Shown piece after piece: positions 33,701 through 44,691 of a stretch of DNA of 64,000 bases. The translations under genes were made by a program, and so were the position numbers. Below the pieces are notes generated by a model. It was not told where the DNA came from and searched no databases. It saw only the letters and a program-made list of their open reading frames with translations. Numbering within the stretch: the first letter of the stretch is position 1; the number at the start of each line of letters is the position of its first letter. Source of the DNA: Sceloporus undulatus (lineage: Eukaryota > Chordata > Lepidosauria > Squamata > Phrynosomatidae); the NCBI RefSeq assembly GCF_019175285.1, contig NC_056527.1, forward strand, positions 110,680,389 through 110,744,388, read 5' to 3'.

Positions 33701-36700
33701 GAAGCTGTACACTGATTTAAAGCAGTCTGCCCTCCCCATTTGCGGCTTTTACTTTTGCGGATTTGCTTATTCACAGTTTTGATTAATATGCTCTCTCTAG
33801 ATCGTCCAGACTGACTCTGCCAGATGTTAACCATAGAATCATACTGGAAGACTTAGGCATTCCTTGGAGATTATTGCATGGAGAATGTGATAAGGATGGG
33901 ATTGCTCTTCTGTCCTTATCCCATCCATGACCCAAGTGGAAATGATTGTGCAAATCACTTTCACACTGCAATCAGCTGAAAAGCGCTTTCAGACGTCATG
34001 GTATTAGTGGATTACGTCATTAATACAAAAGACTGCAAATGATGTCTGAAAGTGCTTTCAGCTGACAGCTAAAAGCGCTTTTCATCCGGCTGCAGTGTGA
34101 AAGTGATTTGCACAATCACTTTCATTCGCATTTTCCTGCCGGGTCAAGTGTGAAAGTCTTTCCCGTGATCAGACGGGAAGGGTGGGACAATGATGTCCCT
34201 TCCCTCATGTGATAGTTTCCCTAAACAAAATACTTTTCTAGGCATTTGTAGATCTTCCAGCACTATTCTATGCTCAGTTTCAGGCAGATGATGGCCATAG
34301 AATTGCTCTGAAAGACCTAGAGATTCCATGAGAAGTGTTTTCTCAAGTATTATTATTATTATACTTTATTTATATAGCACTGTAGATTTACACAAAAAAC
34401 ATTAGTGTTTTTCATTTGTAGTTTTTCCATTTTTGCACGGGTCTTGGACCCCTAACCAAAGTGAATGTGGAGGGACCACTACATTCAGAATCTAAATTTA
34501 GCTTTTTCAATTGTGAATTGTTTGCACGTTGCAAGTGACATTTCATTTCCAAGAATGGTTCATGTTTCCTTCCAATCCATACCATAACTGGCTGTCATCA
34601 CAATCACAATACAGAAGGGGTATGTGTAGGTGGGGAATCAGATTGAGATGGAAATATGATTTCGCCTTATAACAGTTCTTTCTAGTCCAGTAGAATGGAT
34701 TCAGAGCAGTGGAGAAGTTGCCCATCATTTGCTATCTAATCCATCTAAACTTGGAAATACTAGCAATTGAAGGTAGGACCTTCTGCGCAGTGATAGCTGG
34801 TAGCTTCCATGTCAATGGGGCAATCAGTCCAACTGATATTCTTTCCTAAACTTCACAATAGTTAGCGAAGCAGCTGAACCTACATTAGGGCTAGTATTCA
34901 GTATCTTTGACAGCTCTTGTATAAAACTCAGGAAGCTTTCACTGTCTCACCAACATGGAGGCCTTCAACACCACTTCTTCCACATCTGAAGCAGCTTATC
35001 CACCACTCAGCTATGACCCCTTGGATTTTTCAAGGAAAATCTAAAATAGGAGGCCCCTGCGATGGCACTCACCTGTCGCTGCCGCTTTTTAATTTCCTCT
35101 TGGATGTCTCCCAAAGCATCAGCCACCATGTGCATTATACAAGCACCCAGGAAAACACCAGCAGCAAAGCAGCCTATACAACTAAGGATGCGCCGATGCT
35201 TCCCTAAAAGGAATGAATAGTGGGGGGAAAGAGGGAAAGCTGTTACTCCAGAGGTGCATATAGCCCAAATTTAGGTGTGTCTGTTAATATCCTGAAGAAT
35301 TGGTACAGGTATTCAGCTGCCCTGAGCTCATATGAGAAAGGGCAGAGTAGGGATGGAAATAATATTCATGCATGTTTTTTGAGTGTGGGGGAAAAAAACA
35401 AGAAGAATAATCCTGGACTGGACTAATGATCATCTTTGCATTTCAAGAATTAGTCTGCATCAAATTCACAAGCGATTGTTTTGCACAGTAAGCAGCCTTT
35501 TCCGCAAAGAAAAAAGTAGCTTCCACAGAGAAAACTGCATTTCCGATGCAGAAAGGGTTGTTTTCCATGCAAAACCATGATGTGCAAATTCTGTACATAA
35601 TAAATCCTGAATAGTGGTGTATTTGCATTCATGATAGCAAATGAAATTTTGGGCAAATGTGTTTTGAGCATACAGTAGACACTGTAATGGAGGGGAGGGA
35701 TTTTATCAGTGAATGCTGGCCTTAATGAAAATGAAAGAACTGAAGGAGGTGGGAAAGAGCATCTGACCCAGATCCAAGGTTTTGCAAATTTAACATACTT
35801 AAATAAAGGAGACCAAGATTGATCTTTTCATACAGGTAGCCTGACAGGTCCAGCCTTCAAACTGCTGTAGACTAAAGTACAGATGGAATGAACAAACTGC
35901 TTATTTTTAATCTAATAAATGTAAGAAGTTTATCGCACGGGGCCTAAACCGGTCCCCAGCGTGTTCTAACGGGGGCGAGCGGGCGCGTGCATGGAACGCA
36001 ATGGGCCCCGGATGGGGCCCAAAACGCGACTTTATCGCACGGAGGAACGCCGCCGCCGCGCGTTCCCATTCCATCCCATTCTGTTCCAGGGGCGCCATTT
36101 CTGGGGACGCTTAGAAACAGTTCCCAGAAATGGCGCCCTCTGGAACAGAATTGGGACGGAATGGGAACGCGCGGCGCGCGCGGCGGCATTCCTCCTGCGA
36201 TAAAGTCGCGTTTTGGGCCCCATCCAGGGCCCATTGCGTTCCATTCATGCGCCCGCTCGCCCCCGTTAGAACGCGCTGGGGACCGTTTAGGCCCATGCGA
36301 TAAACTTCTAAGACTTATCAACACCTCAATGCTGGTAATATGCAGCTTTCCACGTCATCCCTTAATATGCATCTCATCCATCGTATTTGCAATCACATCC
36401 ATCTGCTTCCATCCTGACTTCAAAAATTGTGGAAAGGACAACTTAAAGGTTTCCTATCAATCACATATTTTTCCAGTTTACTCCTGATCTATCATTTCTC
36501 TATATCCCATGACAACTTTGATTTGTAAATCCTTAAAGATAAGAACATGAAATAAGGAAGTTAGAAAAGCATTGTGCACTTCAATACTGTAATGATAATT
36601 TGCTTTGTGGGCTTAATAGCGTTGATGGGGGATGAAGATCAGGAGTAGACTGGAAAAATATGTGGATAGCAACTCTCATCATCCCCCCAAATACTGAGAC

Positions 36701-37084
36701 AGTTTCTAATCAAACATGAACACTGGTCTCCCCTCTCCCGCCATCTTAATGATGGGGGGATGATGGGAGTTGCTATCCAAAACTTGAAGAACATGAAGTT
36801 GTTTTCTCCTGAAATGAACAAGTGACACCAAGAGATCACAGCAAAACCTTTGCAATGTAGAACTGTAGTCTGATAATTTTTTATATTTGTGCACAAAGCT
36901 GTTCTGACAGTTACATTACATCCAACCCATTCCGAAGATCAAATGCCCATCCTTCCACCAATTTCTCACCTCTGGCCATGTTGAACTGGAACCATCTGAC
37001 CTGGGATGGGATGAGGCCACAAAGGAGTGTGATCACCAACACACCAGCCAAGCAGCCGATTTTCACTGCCAGCAATTGATCCAT
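30722..37084 (-). CDS. SLC39A2: Zinc transporter ZIP2
   Basis: Plasma-membrane zinc importer of the ZIP family. Exons from 5' to 3': 37084-36970, 35203-35073, 33620-33567 and 31318-30722. The phases close (1, 0, 0) to give 897 bp, 298 aa; human ZIP2, from memory, is about 309. The start MDQLLAVKIGCLAGVL aligns with human MEQLLGIKLGCLFALL. Exon 2 has GCFAAGVFLGACIMHM. Exon 4 has a histidine-rich cytosolic loop (HAHGDHESQDSHKDPPESH, about residues 132-150), helix IV with FHSVFEGLAIGVQ (H165 and E169, metal site), helix V with H192-K193, and QAVLEGIAAGTFLYVTFLEILP. The end MAIIAIWA matches human MAFIALWA. These features favour ZIP2 over ZIP1 and ZIP3. It lies downstream of METTL17 on the same strand, the order I recall for human. 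The 54-bp exon 3 encodes only 18 residues of the variable loop. Confidence 0.95.
31330..32205. other. SLC39A2 intron 3, left part, nothing recognised
   Basis: AT-rich intron without a repeat I can name. Confidence 0.4.
32213..32422. mobile_element. ~210-bp palindromic MITE in SLC39A2 intron 3
   Basis: AGCTACATCTGCACTGCAG at the left mirrors CTGCAGTGGAGATGCAGCT at the right. The trinucleotide GAG flanks both ends and may be the target duplication. Same family as 17714. Confidence 0.8.
33247..33435. mobile_element. Tigger/MER2-like DNA transposon fragment
   Basis: The right end GATACAAAGGGACAACTGTA is the reverse complement of the CAGTTGTCCC...TATCC terminus known from Tigger elements. CAGTGGGCTGTTCTTATC is the diverged left end. 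GATCCCCCATGGATAC is also typical. It lies in SLC39A2 intron 3. Confidence 0.65.
33832..34335. mobile_element. Nested foldback element in SLC39A2 intron 2
   Basis: An inner palindrome centres near 34020: AAAGCGCTTTCAGACGTCAT mirrors ATGTCTGAAAGTGCTTT, and TGTGCAAATCACTTTCACAC mirrors GTGTGAAAGTGATTTGCACA. Outer, more diverged arms (ACTGGAAGACTTAGGCATTC near 33843 and a TCTAGGCATTTGTAGATCTTCCAG segment near 34240) mirror each other too. This looks like one palindromic MITE, or one inserted into another. Superfamily not determined. Confidence 0.6.
34340..35072. other. SLC39A2 intron 2, LINE tail remnant then nothing recognised
   Basis: (TTA)n followed by TACTTTATTTATATAGCACTG at about 34345-34395 is the reverse complement of the LINE tail also seen at 59790. 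The rest up to exon 2 is unrecognised. Confidence 0.4.
35925..36308. mobile_element. GC-rich PIF/Harbinger-type MITE, 384 bp, TAA duplication
   Basis: Terminal repeat GAAGTTTATCGCA at the left and its reverse complement TGCGATAAACTTC at the right, flanked by TAA at 35922-35924 and 36309-36311. Almost the whole element folds back on itself (arms about 185 bp). The end-like motif TTTATCGCACGGAGGAACGC and its mirror recur inside (near 36031 and 36190), so the palindrome has a repeated, concentric design. Very GC-rich in an AT-rich SLC39A2 intron 1. ORFs on both strands here are palindrome shadows. Confidence 0.82.
36645..36800. mobile_element. Foldback repeat (hAT-like)
   Basis: GATAGCAACTCTCATCATCC at the left mirrors GGATGATGGGAGTTGCTATC at the right, with a loop of about 80 bp. 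It resembles the reptile ACTCCCATCATCCCC foldback family. It lies in SLC39A2 intron 1. Confidence 0.55.
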
Positions 37085-37960
37085 CTTTGCAAAGTACGAT
37101 ATGTAGATTTTAAGAGAAACAGAAACAGCTAAAGCGAATCCCTGCCTTGGACTGATATGTGCTTGTCTCCTTTCAGCTCAGCCTAACCAGGAATCTTCTC
37201 ATAACTCGAATATAGCCTGAGAGAAATCCACCAGGCTTCACATTCCCATGGTTGAATAATCTTCTGCCTTCAGAGTTATTGGAGGAACAAATGTCAGGGG
37301 AACAGTTTCATACCCATGCAGGCTTCAAAAACCACGCATTGACAAATGGCAAGGTCATAAGCAACTAGATGCCCCAGTTGTGGCCAGAAGTATCACTTCC
37401 TTCTTCAACTTCTTCAAGCTTCAGTTATACTTCCTGATACTCTCTTCTCTCTATGTTGCTATTCACCATCTCACTGTTCCATCCACTCTTCCATTGGCCT
37501 TGCACAAGCCTTGCCTCTTCCATTTCACTTGTCTTCCTTCTCTTTCCTATCTTCCTCTCTCCACCTTTCTCCTTCCTCTGCTTGTTTCCATCCCAGCTCT
37601 CTTCTGTTCCTTGCCACCTTCTTAGAAGCCTGTGAGTAACCATCCCGATACTCCAAACAAGGAAGCCTCCCGCCTTCTTAGGTGTCCCAGCCCATTCCAA
37701 TCCCTTCATTATGTAAATACATAATGACTTTCATAGTAAACAGTCTGCAAGAGACTTTCAACATTAACTTCAGGTCACTAGGCCACGGCAGGTAAAGTCA
37801 AGGGCTCCACCTCAAGTTTTCGATAAAAACAATCATTAAAAAATGGGAGTTTGTTGATCCAGCTAAAGATTGCAATATTGAGATCTGGCCTCCTACTGGT
37901 GGGTTGGGACCAGTGTGTGGATCCTATAAGTGACACCATCCCTTTTCCTGTTCCTTTATT
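37085..37960. other. Upstream region of SLC39A2, nothing recognised
   Basis: Should contain the SLC39A2 promoter. A pyrimidine-rich plus-strand stretch lies at 37480-37620. No exon or repeat recognised. Confidence 0.4.
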
Positions 37961-37961
37961 A

Positions 37962-38140
37962 TTAAGTTATTATTAACTTCATTTATGCATTGCTTTTTCT
38001 GCAAACCAGGACTCACAGTAGCTTACCAATTAAAACAAGTACATTTATAATTAAAAGAGACAAAACAGCAACATTAAGTGATGGACAACACTAATAATTA
38101 TTTAAAACATACAATTAAAATGCTTTAAAAAGGGTAGTTT
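37962..38140 (-). mobile_element. L2-type LINE 3' tail, antisense
   Basis: TTATTATTAAGTTATTATTA, then CAGGACTCACAGTAGCTTAC and AATTAAAACAAGTACATTTA, the reverse complement of an L2-type 3' end. Confidence 0.6.
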
Positions 38141-38185
38141 TAAAACAGTGGCTTGTGCTCTATATCAGCTACTTAGTTAAAAAAA

Positions 38186-38410
38186 GAGGCAATGTGGTGT
38201 ACTGGTTTGAGCGTAGGTTGGACTAAGACCCTGGAGACCAGGTTTTGAATCTCTGCTCAGCCATAGAAACCCTTAGGCAACTCATGATCTCTCAGCCTCA
38301 GAGAGAGGCAAAGGCAAACCTCTCTCTGAAAAAATATTGCAAAGAAAACCCCAGGATTAGGTTCACTTTAGAGTAACTATAAGTTGGAAATGACTTGAAG
38401 GCACATGCCA
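38186..38410 (+). mobile_element. tRNA-derived SINE, nearly full length
   Basis: The head GGTGTACTGGTTTGAGCG...GGTTTTGAATCTC keeps decayed A and B boxes. The body is AGCCATAGAAACCCTTAGGC and CTCTCAGCCTCAGAGAGAGG; the tail is TTGGAAATGACTTGAAGGCA. It is one of several copies of this reptile SINE in the window. Confidence 0.82.
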
Positions 38411-38439
38411 AAAATACTTGGCTAAATATACTTAACTAA

Positions 38440-38720
38440 GGGCCAAAACAGACAACCCTAAAGGGGTGGCATGATGCCGCCCCTTTGAGCACCAGATCGG
38501 GGCCATGGCAACCACATGCCACAGCCCCGATCTGGCTATTTGCCGGCTCAAAAAGAGAGGGCAAAATGCTGCTCCAACAAATGGGTGTCCTTTCAGCTGC
38601 CACCGCAGCTTTGGGGCACTCCTATGGTGTATGGTGTATAAACGCTGCACCGCTGGAGTGTCGCAATGCTGCCTACCATCTGGCCAGGTGGGCAGCATGA
38701 CAGATGCATTTGGTGCACTA
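38440..38720. mobile_element. Harbinger-like MITE
   Basis: TAA (38437-38439) precedes the terminus GGGCCAAAACAGACAACCC. The body contains GGGGTGGCATGATGCCGCCC and a GGGGCCATGGCAACCACATG to GCCACAGCCCCGATCTGG hairpin. The right terminus was not found, so the element is probably truncated. Shadow ORFs of 134 and 117 codons cross it. Confidence 0.65.
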
Positions 38721-39502
38721 GCTTTAAGTGTGCCAAGGCATTCCTGTGCCTCAAGATTCAAGGCTGAGTTGAGGAGCACACCAAACTGCAAACCTGAGTC
38801 TTGGGGTAGAGAGGGGGTTGTAATAGTATCCAGCACAAGCCGAGTATCTATTTCCTGATCTACATTTTGACTTCATTTGGTTTCAGGAGTGAGCAAATAT
38901 ATATTGTACAAAAATCATCAGAAACAGAATTGCTTAGTAATACAGTACCTGCTCTGTATACAGAAGATATCAAGAATCAGGTAACGTGATATGTAAGACT
39001 AACCAGAATGGATTAGATAAGTTTGTACTTCAGGATGGAATAACTGTTGAATTCTGACTCGTATCTCTTACCAGAAAAAGCAGTCCTTGTAAGGGATACT
39101 CTAACTGTAGCACATCACTGAAGTATACAATGCCACACACATCTAATAAAATCCAGCAAAATCTGGGGAAATTACAGTGCAGTGAAAAGCTCCAGCCATT
39201 AAAGGGAAGTGAAAAAGCCAAGCTTGCTTTGGGAATATTTAAATTTAAGAAAACTGAAACCAAGAAATATGCTGATTATTGTCAGTCAAGAGGCTGAAAT
39301 GTTAAGAGAGTTTGGAAGACAAGGCAATGCATTTGCTTTTAATATTTGTGAAGTACTGCACTCCAAACCATTCCTGTTTTAATAGTTTCATTATATGATG
39401 CCCATTATATGATTCTATGCAGTAAGGGATTTGTTATTGTTGCGATGTAGCTGTAGAAATAGGAATCTGCCCTATGCTACACAAGGATCAAATTATCTGT
39501 AC

Positions 39503-39837
39503 AGGCTGAGTCTCCCTAATTTGGAAATTCAAAATTGGAAATATTTCAAAAACCAAAACTCATTTCATGTGTGGCTGACATAATAACATTTTTGCTTTCT
39601 GATGGTTCAGCATACACATACTTTGTTTCATGCACAAATTTATTAAAAATAGTGTATATAAAATAACCTTCAGACTATTTGTTAAGGTATGTATGAAACA
39701 AAAAATGAATGTTGTTTTTAGATTTGGATCCCATTCCCAAGATATCTCATTATGCATGTATATGCAAATGCATGTATTCCAAAATCCAAAACATGTTTGT
39801 TTGCAAGAATTTTGGGTAAGGAAGACTCAACCTGTGT
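39503..39837. mobile_element. Tigger-like DNA transposon (non-autonomous), full-looking
   Basis: ACAGGCTGAGTCTCCCTAAT at the left mirrors GTAAGGAAGACTCAACCTGT at the right. Inside is CTTTCTGATGGTTCAGCATA. The copy at 62575 is the same family in reverse orientation and shares the GGTTGAGTCTCCCTTATCC terminus. Confidence 0.65.
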
Positions 39838-40124
39838 GATTGCCAATATTTTCTATTTTAACCAGCCAAGGCTTCTAGCATACAGGTATTTATATGCTAC
39901 TTGATTGCCTGCTTGTTATTTTGTCATGTTTAAGATTTACAATTGCTTAACAGTTAAGCCAAATTGTTTTGTTCTTAAGTTCTTTCAGTCTGACTTGTAA
40001 CAGATTAAATAATGTTTTGAAATTTTAAAATACCAATGTAGAGTAAATGGATTAGTGTAAACAAAAGGGGTCTTGTGGCATTCTCAAAGGTCTACTCTGC
40101 ATTGCAGAAATAATGCAAGTGGTG

Positions 40125-40190
40125 ATTCAAACCCTGGTATCCCTAGTCCAGCACTCAAGCTACTGCACCACAGTGGCTCTCAATTGTGTT
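40125..40190 (-). mobile_element. tRNA-derived SINE head fragment
   Basis: GATTCAAACCCTGGTATCCC and CTACTGCACCACAGTGGCTC, the reverse complement of the SINE head. It is preceded by TTGCAGAAATAATGCAAG, a scrap of the palindromic MITE. Confidence 0.55.
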
Positions 40191-40384
40191 GTTAGGAGCC
40201 TCTAAACTTCCCCACTCCATTCATATTCATACACACACACATCTGTGATACATATACGGTGTGTGTGAGGGGGAGGGGGCAGTAAATCCAGTTGCTTGAA
40301 CCAGAGAAAAATGCTTAAATCAAGCCATGGACACTCCGTGTCAATTCTCTGGGAAATCCCTTCAACTAAGGTTTACTCCAGTTA

Positions 40385-40740
40385 GCATCATAGTTGGAAG
40401 ATACCACAAGGGCTATCCAGTCCAAGCCCCTGCCATGTAGGAAGGCACCATCAAAGCACTCCCAGAAGATGGCCATCCAGCCTCTGTTTAAAAATCTTAA
40501 AAGGAGACTCCATCACTCTCCGAAGCAGTGTGTTGAACAGTTCTTACCATCAAGAAGTTCTTTCTGTTTACATGGAATCTCTTTTCCTATCACTCAAATC
40601 CATTGCTCTTCATCCTATTATCTGTTGAGCAGCAGAAAACAAGCTTGTTCCATCCTCAATATGGCATATTTAAGCATGGCTAATATGTCCTCTCTTAACC
40701 TTCTCTTCTCCAGATGAAACATATCTAGCTCCATATTGAG
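40385..40740 (-). mobile_element. CR1 LINE 3' end fragment
   Basis: ATCATAGTTGGAAGATACCA, GGCCATCCAGCCTCTGTTTA and GCAGCAGAAAACAAGCTTG: the antisense CR1 3' end, moderately diverged. Confidence 0.88.
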
Positions 40741-41245
40741 GGCTTGGTTTCCCAGTTGGGACTAGCAACTGGATTTAGGCCTCAGTTTCCTTTACAGCAG
40801 GGAAAGGAATCCTGTGTTCTCCCAGTTGTTGGACTGTTACAGCTGTTGGTACTTGCTTTAGTGTTTAGTGTGCACTTACGCAGATGTAACCTTATGTTAT
40901 CCCTTGGTCCCATTTGATGGGATGCTTATTATGTTGCCCCCTTAAAAAGAAGAAAGAATGGAGGTAACTTCTTGAGTGATCTATCCCAAGCCAGTCTTTG
41001 AAATAGGTCTGGGATGTTGGACTATATCATACATCTATTAGCCTTGGGCTGATAGAAGTTAAACATCACCTAAAAGTCCAAAGGTTTTTCACCTGCTGAA
41101 AGCTGAAATAATACTAATTGTTTATTAGAAAGGTCATACAAGGCTGCACACAAGGAGCTGGCAAGTTGCAAACTTACATTGTGAAAAATGCCTAAAGTAT
41201 TGTGCAGCAAGATATCTGGGGAAAGTGCACAGTACTACCTTTCCT

Positions 41246-41334
41246 CTAACACTAATAATCCCGATTAACACGCTAGCTGAAGCTAGTCAAAAACCAGCTT
41301 CAGCTAGCGTGTTAATCGGGATTATTAGTGTTAG
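41246..41334. repeat. Perfect 39-bp inverted repeat
   Basis: Left arm 41246-41284 (CTAACACTAATAATCCCGAT...) is the exact reverse complement of right arm 41296-41334 (...ATCGGGATTATTAGTGTTAG), with an 11-bp loop. No target duplication is obvious. It may be a very young micro-MITE or a hairpin formed by local template switching. Confidence 0.9.
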
Positions 41335-41339
41335 TTTTA

Positions 41340-42320
41340 ATCTACTCTTGATTATGTGAAACTACCCTAAATGAAACAGAACATAGTCAACCAAATGGAT
41401 CAACTCTTAGTGGGGGGCCAATACTGAATGGCAGGTCGCACAAGGTGTGAGATATTCTAGGCAACAAGAGTTTTAAAGGCAAAAGACCACTTCTCTCCAA
41501 ACCTGCACAGCCAGGTGACCTACAATCCTGTTCGCGCTTAGCTTTCTTTCCCAGCCAGCTTCAAATCCAGTTTGACAGGCTGAATGGAACCACACCTAAG
41601 TGTTCCACTTTTCACAGGCCAAGATTTTTTATGAGGCGCGAACAAACAGGTCCATTTCCCGACACTCCAGTTTCTTTATGACTCTGCTGCTGAAACAGTG
41701 TGAAACTGATGGCTTCCCATCTTATGATGGGACACAAGGCAAATAAAACTGGAAGAAAAGAAAAAAACACAGCAACAACAAAACAATACAAAAGCAGAAA
41801 ATCCAACATCAGCTTCAACAGTGGCCTTCTTTTCTCCATACTTAGAATTGTTTTTATTGCACAATCCTACAACCATTACAAACTCTCTAGTGTATAAAAT
41901 TTTCTTGTTATTTGGGAGTTTTATTATTGCTTGTTCCTTCTGCTGCAAAACTGCACGCTGGTAGGAAGAAATGATTTATGATAAAATGCCCAGAAAGACA
42001 TGGTGAACAAAGAAAGCAAGCAGTAGTATTCTTGCTAAGTTACTTCCAGGGATGTTTTTAAAGTTGTGAACTTCAAGCTCTGATTCCTATAGGAATAATA
42101 AGCATATTTCTATAGCTTTTTAAAGAACAGCCCTAAAATATCAGCTAACGGAAAAAAGTGAATTATTTCTGTTCCAGTAAATGTATATGGCAAGGCAGAG
42201 ACCCAGAATTCAAAGATAAACCATCCCATGGGAGGATTCTAAAAGTATTATTACACTCATTCACATTCTTTCCTCTATCACACTCAAGGGAGTACACATA
42301 TGGGATTGTCGAATAGCTGG
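41340..42320. other. Intergenic, nothing recognised
   Basis: No exon or repeat family recognised between the short palindrome and the next MITE. Confidence 0.4.
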
Positions 42321-42327
42321 GCACTAA

Positions 42328-42562
42328 GGGCCTGAACAGACAGGCCAAAATAAAGCTGCTTCGGGTCTCTTTGGAGGTATGCTGTTTAAATGACACACAC
42401 ATCTTAAGAGGCCAGAAGCTGCGCCAAAGCTGTGTTCCAGTCCTCAGGACCGGAGCATGGCTTTGGTACAGCTTCCAGCCTTTTAGGATGCATGCATCAT
42501 TTAAACAGCATACCTCCAAAGAGACCCGAAGCAGCTTTATTTTGGCCTGTCTGTTCAGGCCC
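42328..42562. mobile_element. PIF/Harbinger-type MITE, 235 bp, TAA duplication
   Basis: Ends are GGGCCTGAACAGACAGGCC and its exact complement GGCCTGTCTGTTCAGGCCC, flanked by TAA at 42325-42327 and 42563-42565. Arms of about 65 bp are nearly perfect; the central part is more diverged. High arm identity suggests a recent insertion. Confidence 0.85.
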
Positions 42563-42844
42563 TAAGATTCAAACCTGCTTAGTGTCACTGAGTGTAACTA
42601 CAGACTACAGATGGTGTTGAAATCCTAGGATGTGAAGAGCAATTCACTTTACAAAGCCAGAATGTCCTATGGAGTAGCCTCCTATAGCCCAGTTCTCTGG
42701 GCTCCGCCATAATCTAAGCAGGACAGGAATTGTTCACGCGTTACCTCTTCCTTTCTTTAAAAAGAAACAACTTCTTTATTCATTTATTCATACCATTCAT
42801 TCATATAGTTCATTATACTTCCTCACTGACAGAGACTCTGCCAG

Positions 42845-42955
42845 GTTTAGACAGGGGTCTTTCCCAGCCCTATTTGAAGATGCCAGGGTTGAACATGGAA
42901 CCTTTTCTGCATACAAAGCATGTGCTCTGTCACCAAGTCTAGAAACACTAGATCT
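42845..42955 (-). mobile_element. tRNA-like SINE fragment (second type)
   Basis: On the minus strand GGTGACAGAGCACATGCTTT followed by GCAGAAAAGGTTCCATGTTC AACCC resembles an A box (GTGGTAGAGCA) and a B box (GGTTCAATCC). This differs from the SINE at 44985. Not a tRNA gene: the boxes are degenerate and no cloverleaf closes. Confidence 0.5.
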
Positions 42956-44100
42956 GGGAATATTAAAGTCCAGCAACCCTATAAAATATACTATTTCTCA
43001 TAGGACTACATATCACAGAATAAGAGCTGGGGCACTCATATCCCAGATATAAATGAGAAAGGTTGTCTCCAGATCCTCCTCTCTGCTGCCTGGTAGCAGA
43101 CCAAAGAAAGAGAAGGCGGTAGTAAGACCAGCAATTGAGTGCTTGTGGGTTGGGCATTTGGAAATCCCATTATTCTCTTGATGCAAAGAATGCTGAAAGG
43201 GAGGTTGTCCCTTCAAATGTTTTGTGTGACTTCCTCCTGTATTGCTTAAGAAAATTTTTTGGAGTGGTCAGTGGTTTGGTAAAGCAAGAATATCTTGATG
43301 ATGATACTTAAGCTACAGGAATGTCTGGATGATGTGCATGGCTATTGGTAGAGTGAACCTTGCTCCAATAGTGGAGGCATTCAAGGAGTGGGAGTAGGGT
43401 AGCTAGAAAGGAACCAAGTTCATCCTCTCCACCTGGATTAAATACAAACAACAGCAAAATATTAGCCACTCCCAAAGTTTGTTTGTTCCAATGAGCATCA
43501 ATTTACCCAGATGAACAACTTTGAGGATTTTGCGACAATCAACTGCAATTGATGTGCCTCATCTTCTTCCTGAAGCTTCTGAATGCGACCTCAAATCTAA
43601 TTCCAATAATTCCCCTAGATTACCTGCCCACTCCTAGTGGATCTCACAAACTGCTCTCTTTTTCCCCTTCAAGTCTCTGGCCTAACTTCAAAAGTAGGAA
43701 CCCAATCCAAGCTCCCAACAGATCTATTTTAATTTGTTCAATTTCTTTCCAGGCACAGGATTGAAACATACCTGAGATCACACCCTTCTGCCCTGGATAA
43801 AAAACAAGTAATGTATTTCCTACCACCTCCTGGTTTCAGGTACCCAACACTAATCTAGTTTAGAATCATACTCCACCCATAAGCTTGAAAGAAGTGTAAG
43901 AGAATATCTAGGTAGCTTTTTCCTCTTTATACAAACACCATGTCAAGAAAGAACAATCTACTGCCATTAAGATATCTTCAACACAAGTTTTGGAAGTGGA
44001 CCATTTCAATGCTACCCCAAATCCAAATGATTTCTCCAGCAGACATAGGTTTGTTACCCCAGAAAGTGTGCTTGGTTCCTTCAGAGAAATTAGACTTAGA
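42956..44100. other. Intergenic, nothing recognised
   Basis: No exon or repeat family recognised. Confidence 0.4.
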
Positions 44101-44104
44101 AGGC

Positions 44105-44335
44105 TTTGGCCCGATACAGACGGGCAAAAAATGCCGTCCTGGGACTGCTTGAAGTGTTCCATAGGGCTGGGCGTCCATATGCACCCAGCCTTAATAGTGG
44201 CGCCCGTGCTGCACTCTAGGAGGCAGCTTCTTTTTAGGGAGCACATCAGTGCCACACGGTCCGGTTGGCACGGGCCCAACGAGGGGTAAAGACGGGCAGC
44301 ATGGAGCCGCCCTTCGTATCCCATCCCCCAAGCCC
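44105..44335. mobile_element. Harbinger-like MITE fragment
   Basis: GGCCCGATACAGACGGGCAA is the terminus type GGGCC..ACAGAC. The body has GGCAGCTTCTTTTTAGGGAG and GGGCAGCATGGAGCCGCCC. GC-rich against an AT-rich flank. The right end is unclear. Confidence 0.55.
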
Positions 44336-44641
44336 TGTTAGCCTTCTTCAACTTGACACTCTCCATGGGTGCTGAACTGCAACCTCATAATTCCCAGGTT
44401 ATGGAATGCTGCTCTGTGTCTATGCTATCAGTTGCTAGCTTCTACTACTGTGCTCCTTCACACAGTATTACCTGTAAAAATGCACAATTAGGAAAAACTT
44501 CTGGGCTACCATGTTTCCTGATAAGCTTTCCTTCAGTGAACAGACAGAATTTTTTGGGACAGGAGATTCAAACCGGACTGCCAATGTCCACAGTAATGGA
44601 CACTGAGTTACAACTTGTAACTCAAGAGTATGCCAAATTAA

Positions 44642-44644
<3 letters not shown>

Positions 44645-44675
<31 letters not shown>
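44645..44675. repeat. (AT)n microsatellite
   Basis: An uninterrupted AT dinucleotide run of about 30 bp. Confidence 0.9.
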
Positions 44676-44676
<1 letters not shown>

Positions 44677-44691
44677 TATGACCCATAACTG

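Noticed and set aside
35907-36487. A cluster of overlapping ORFs up to 166 codons in a GC-rich island
   Set aside because: Both strands are open because the region is a GC-rich palindrome; the coding text mirrors itself and has no domain.
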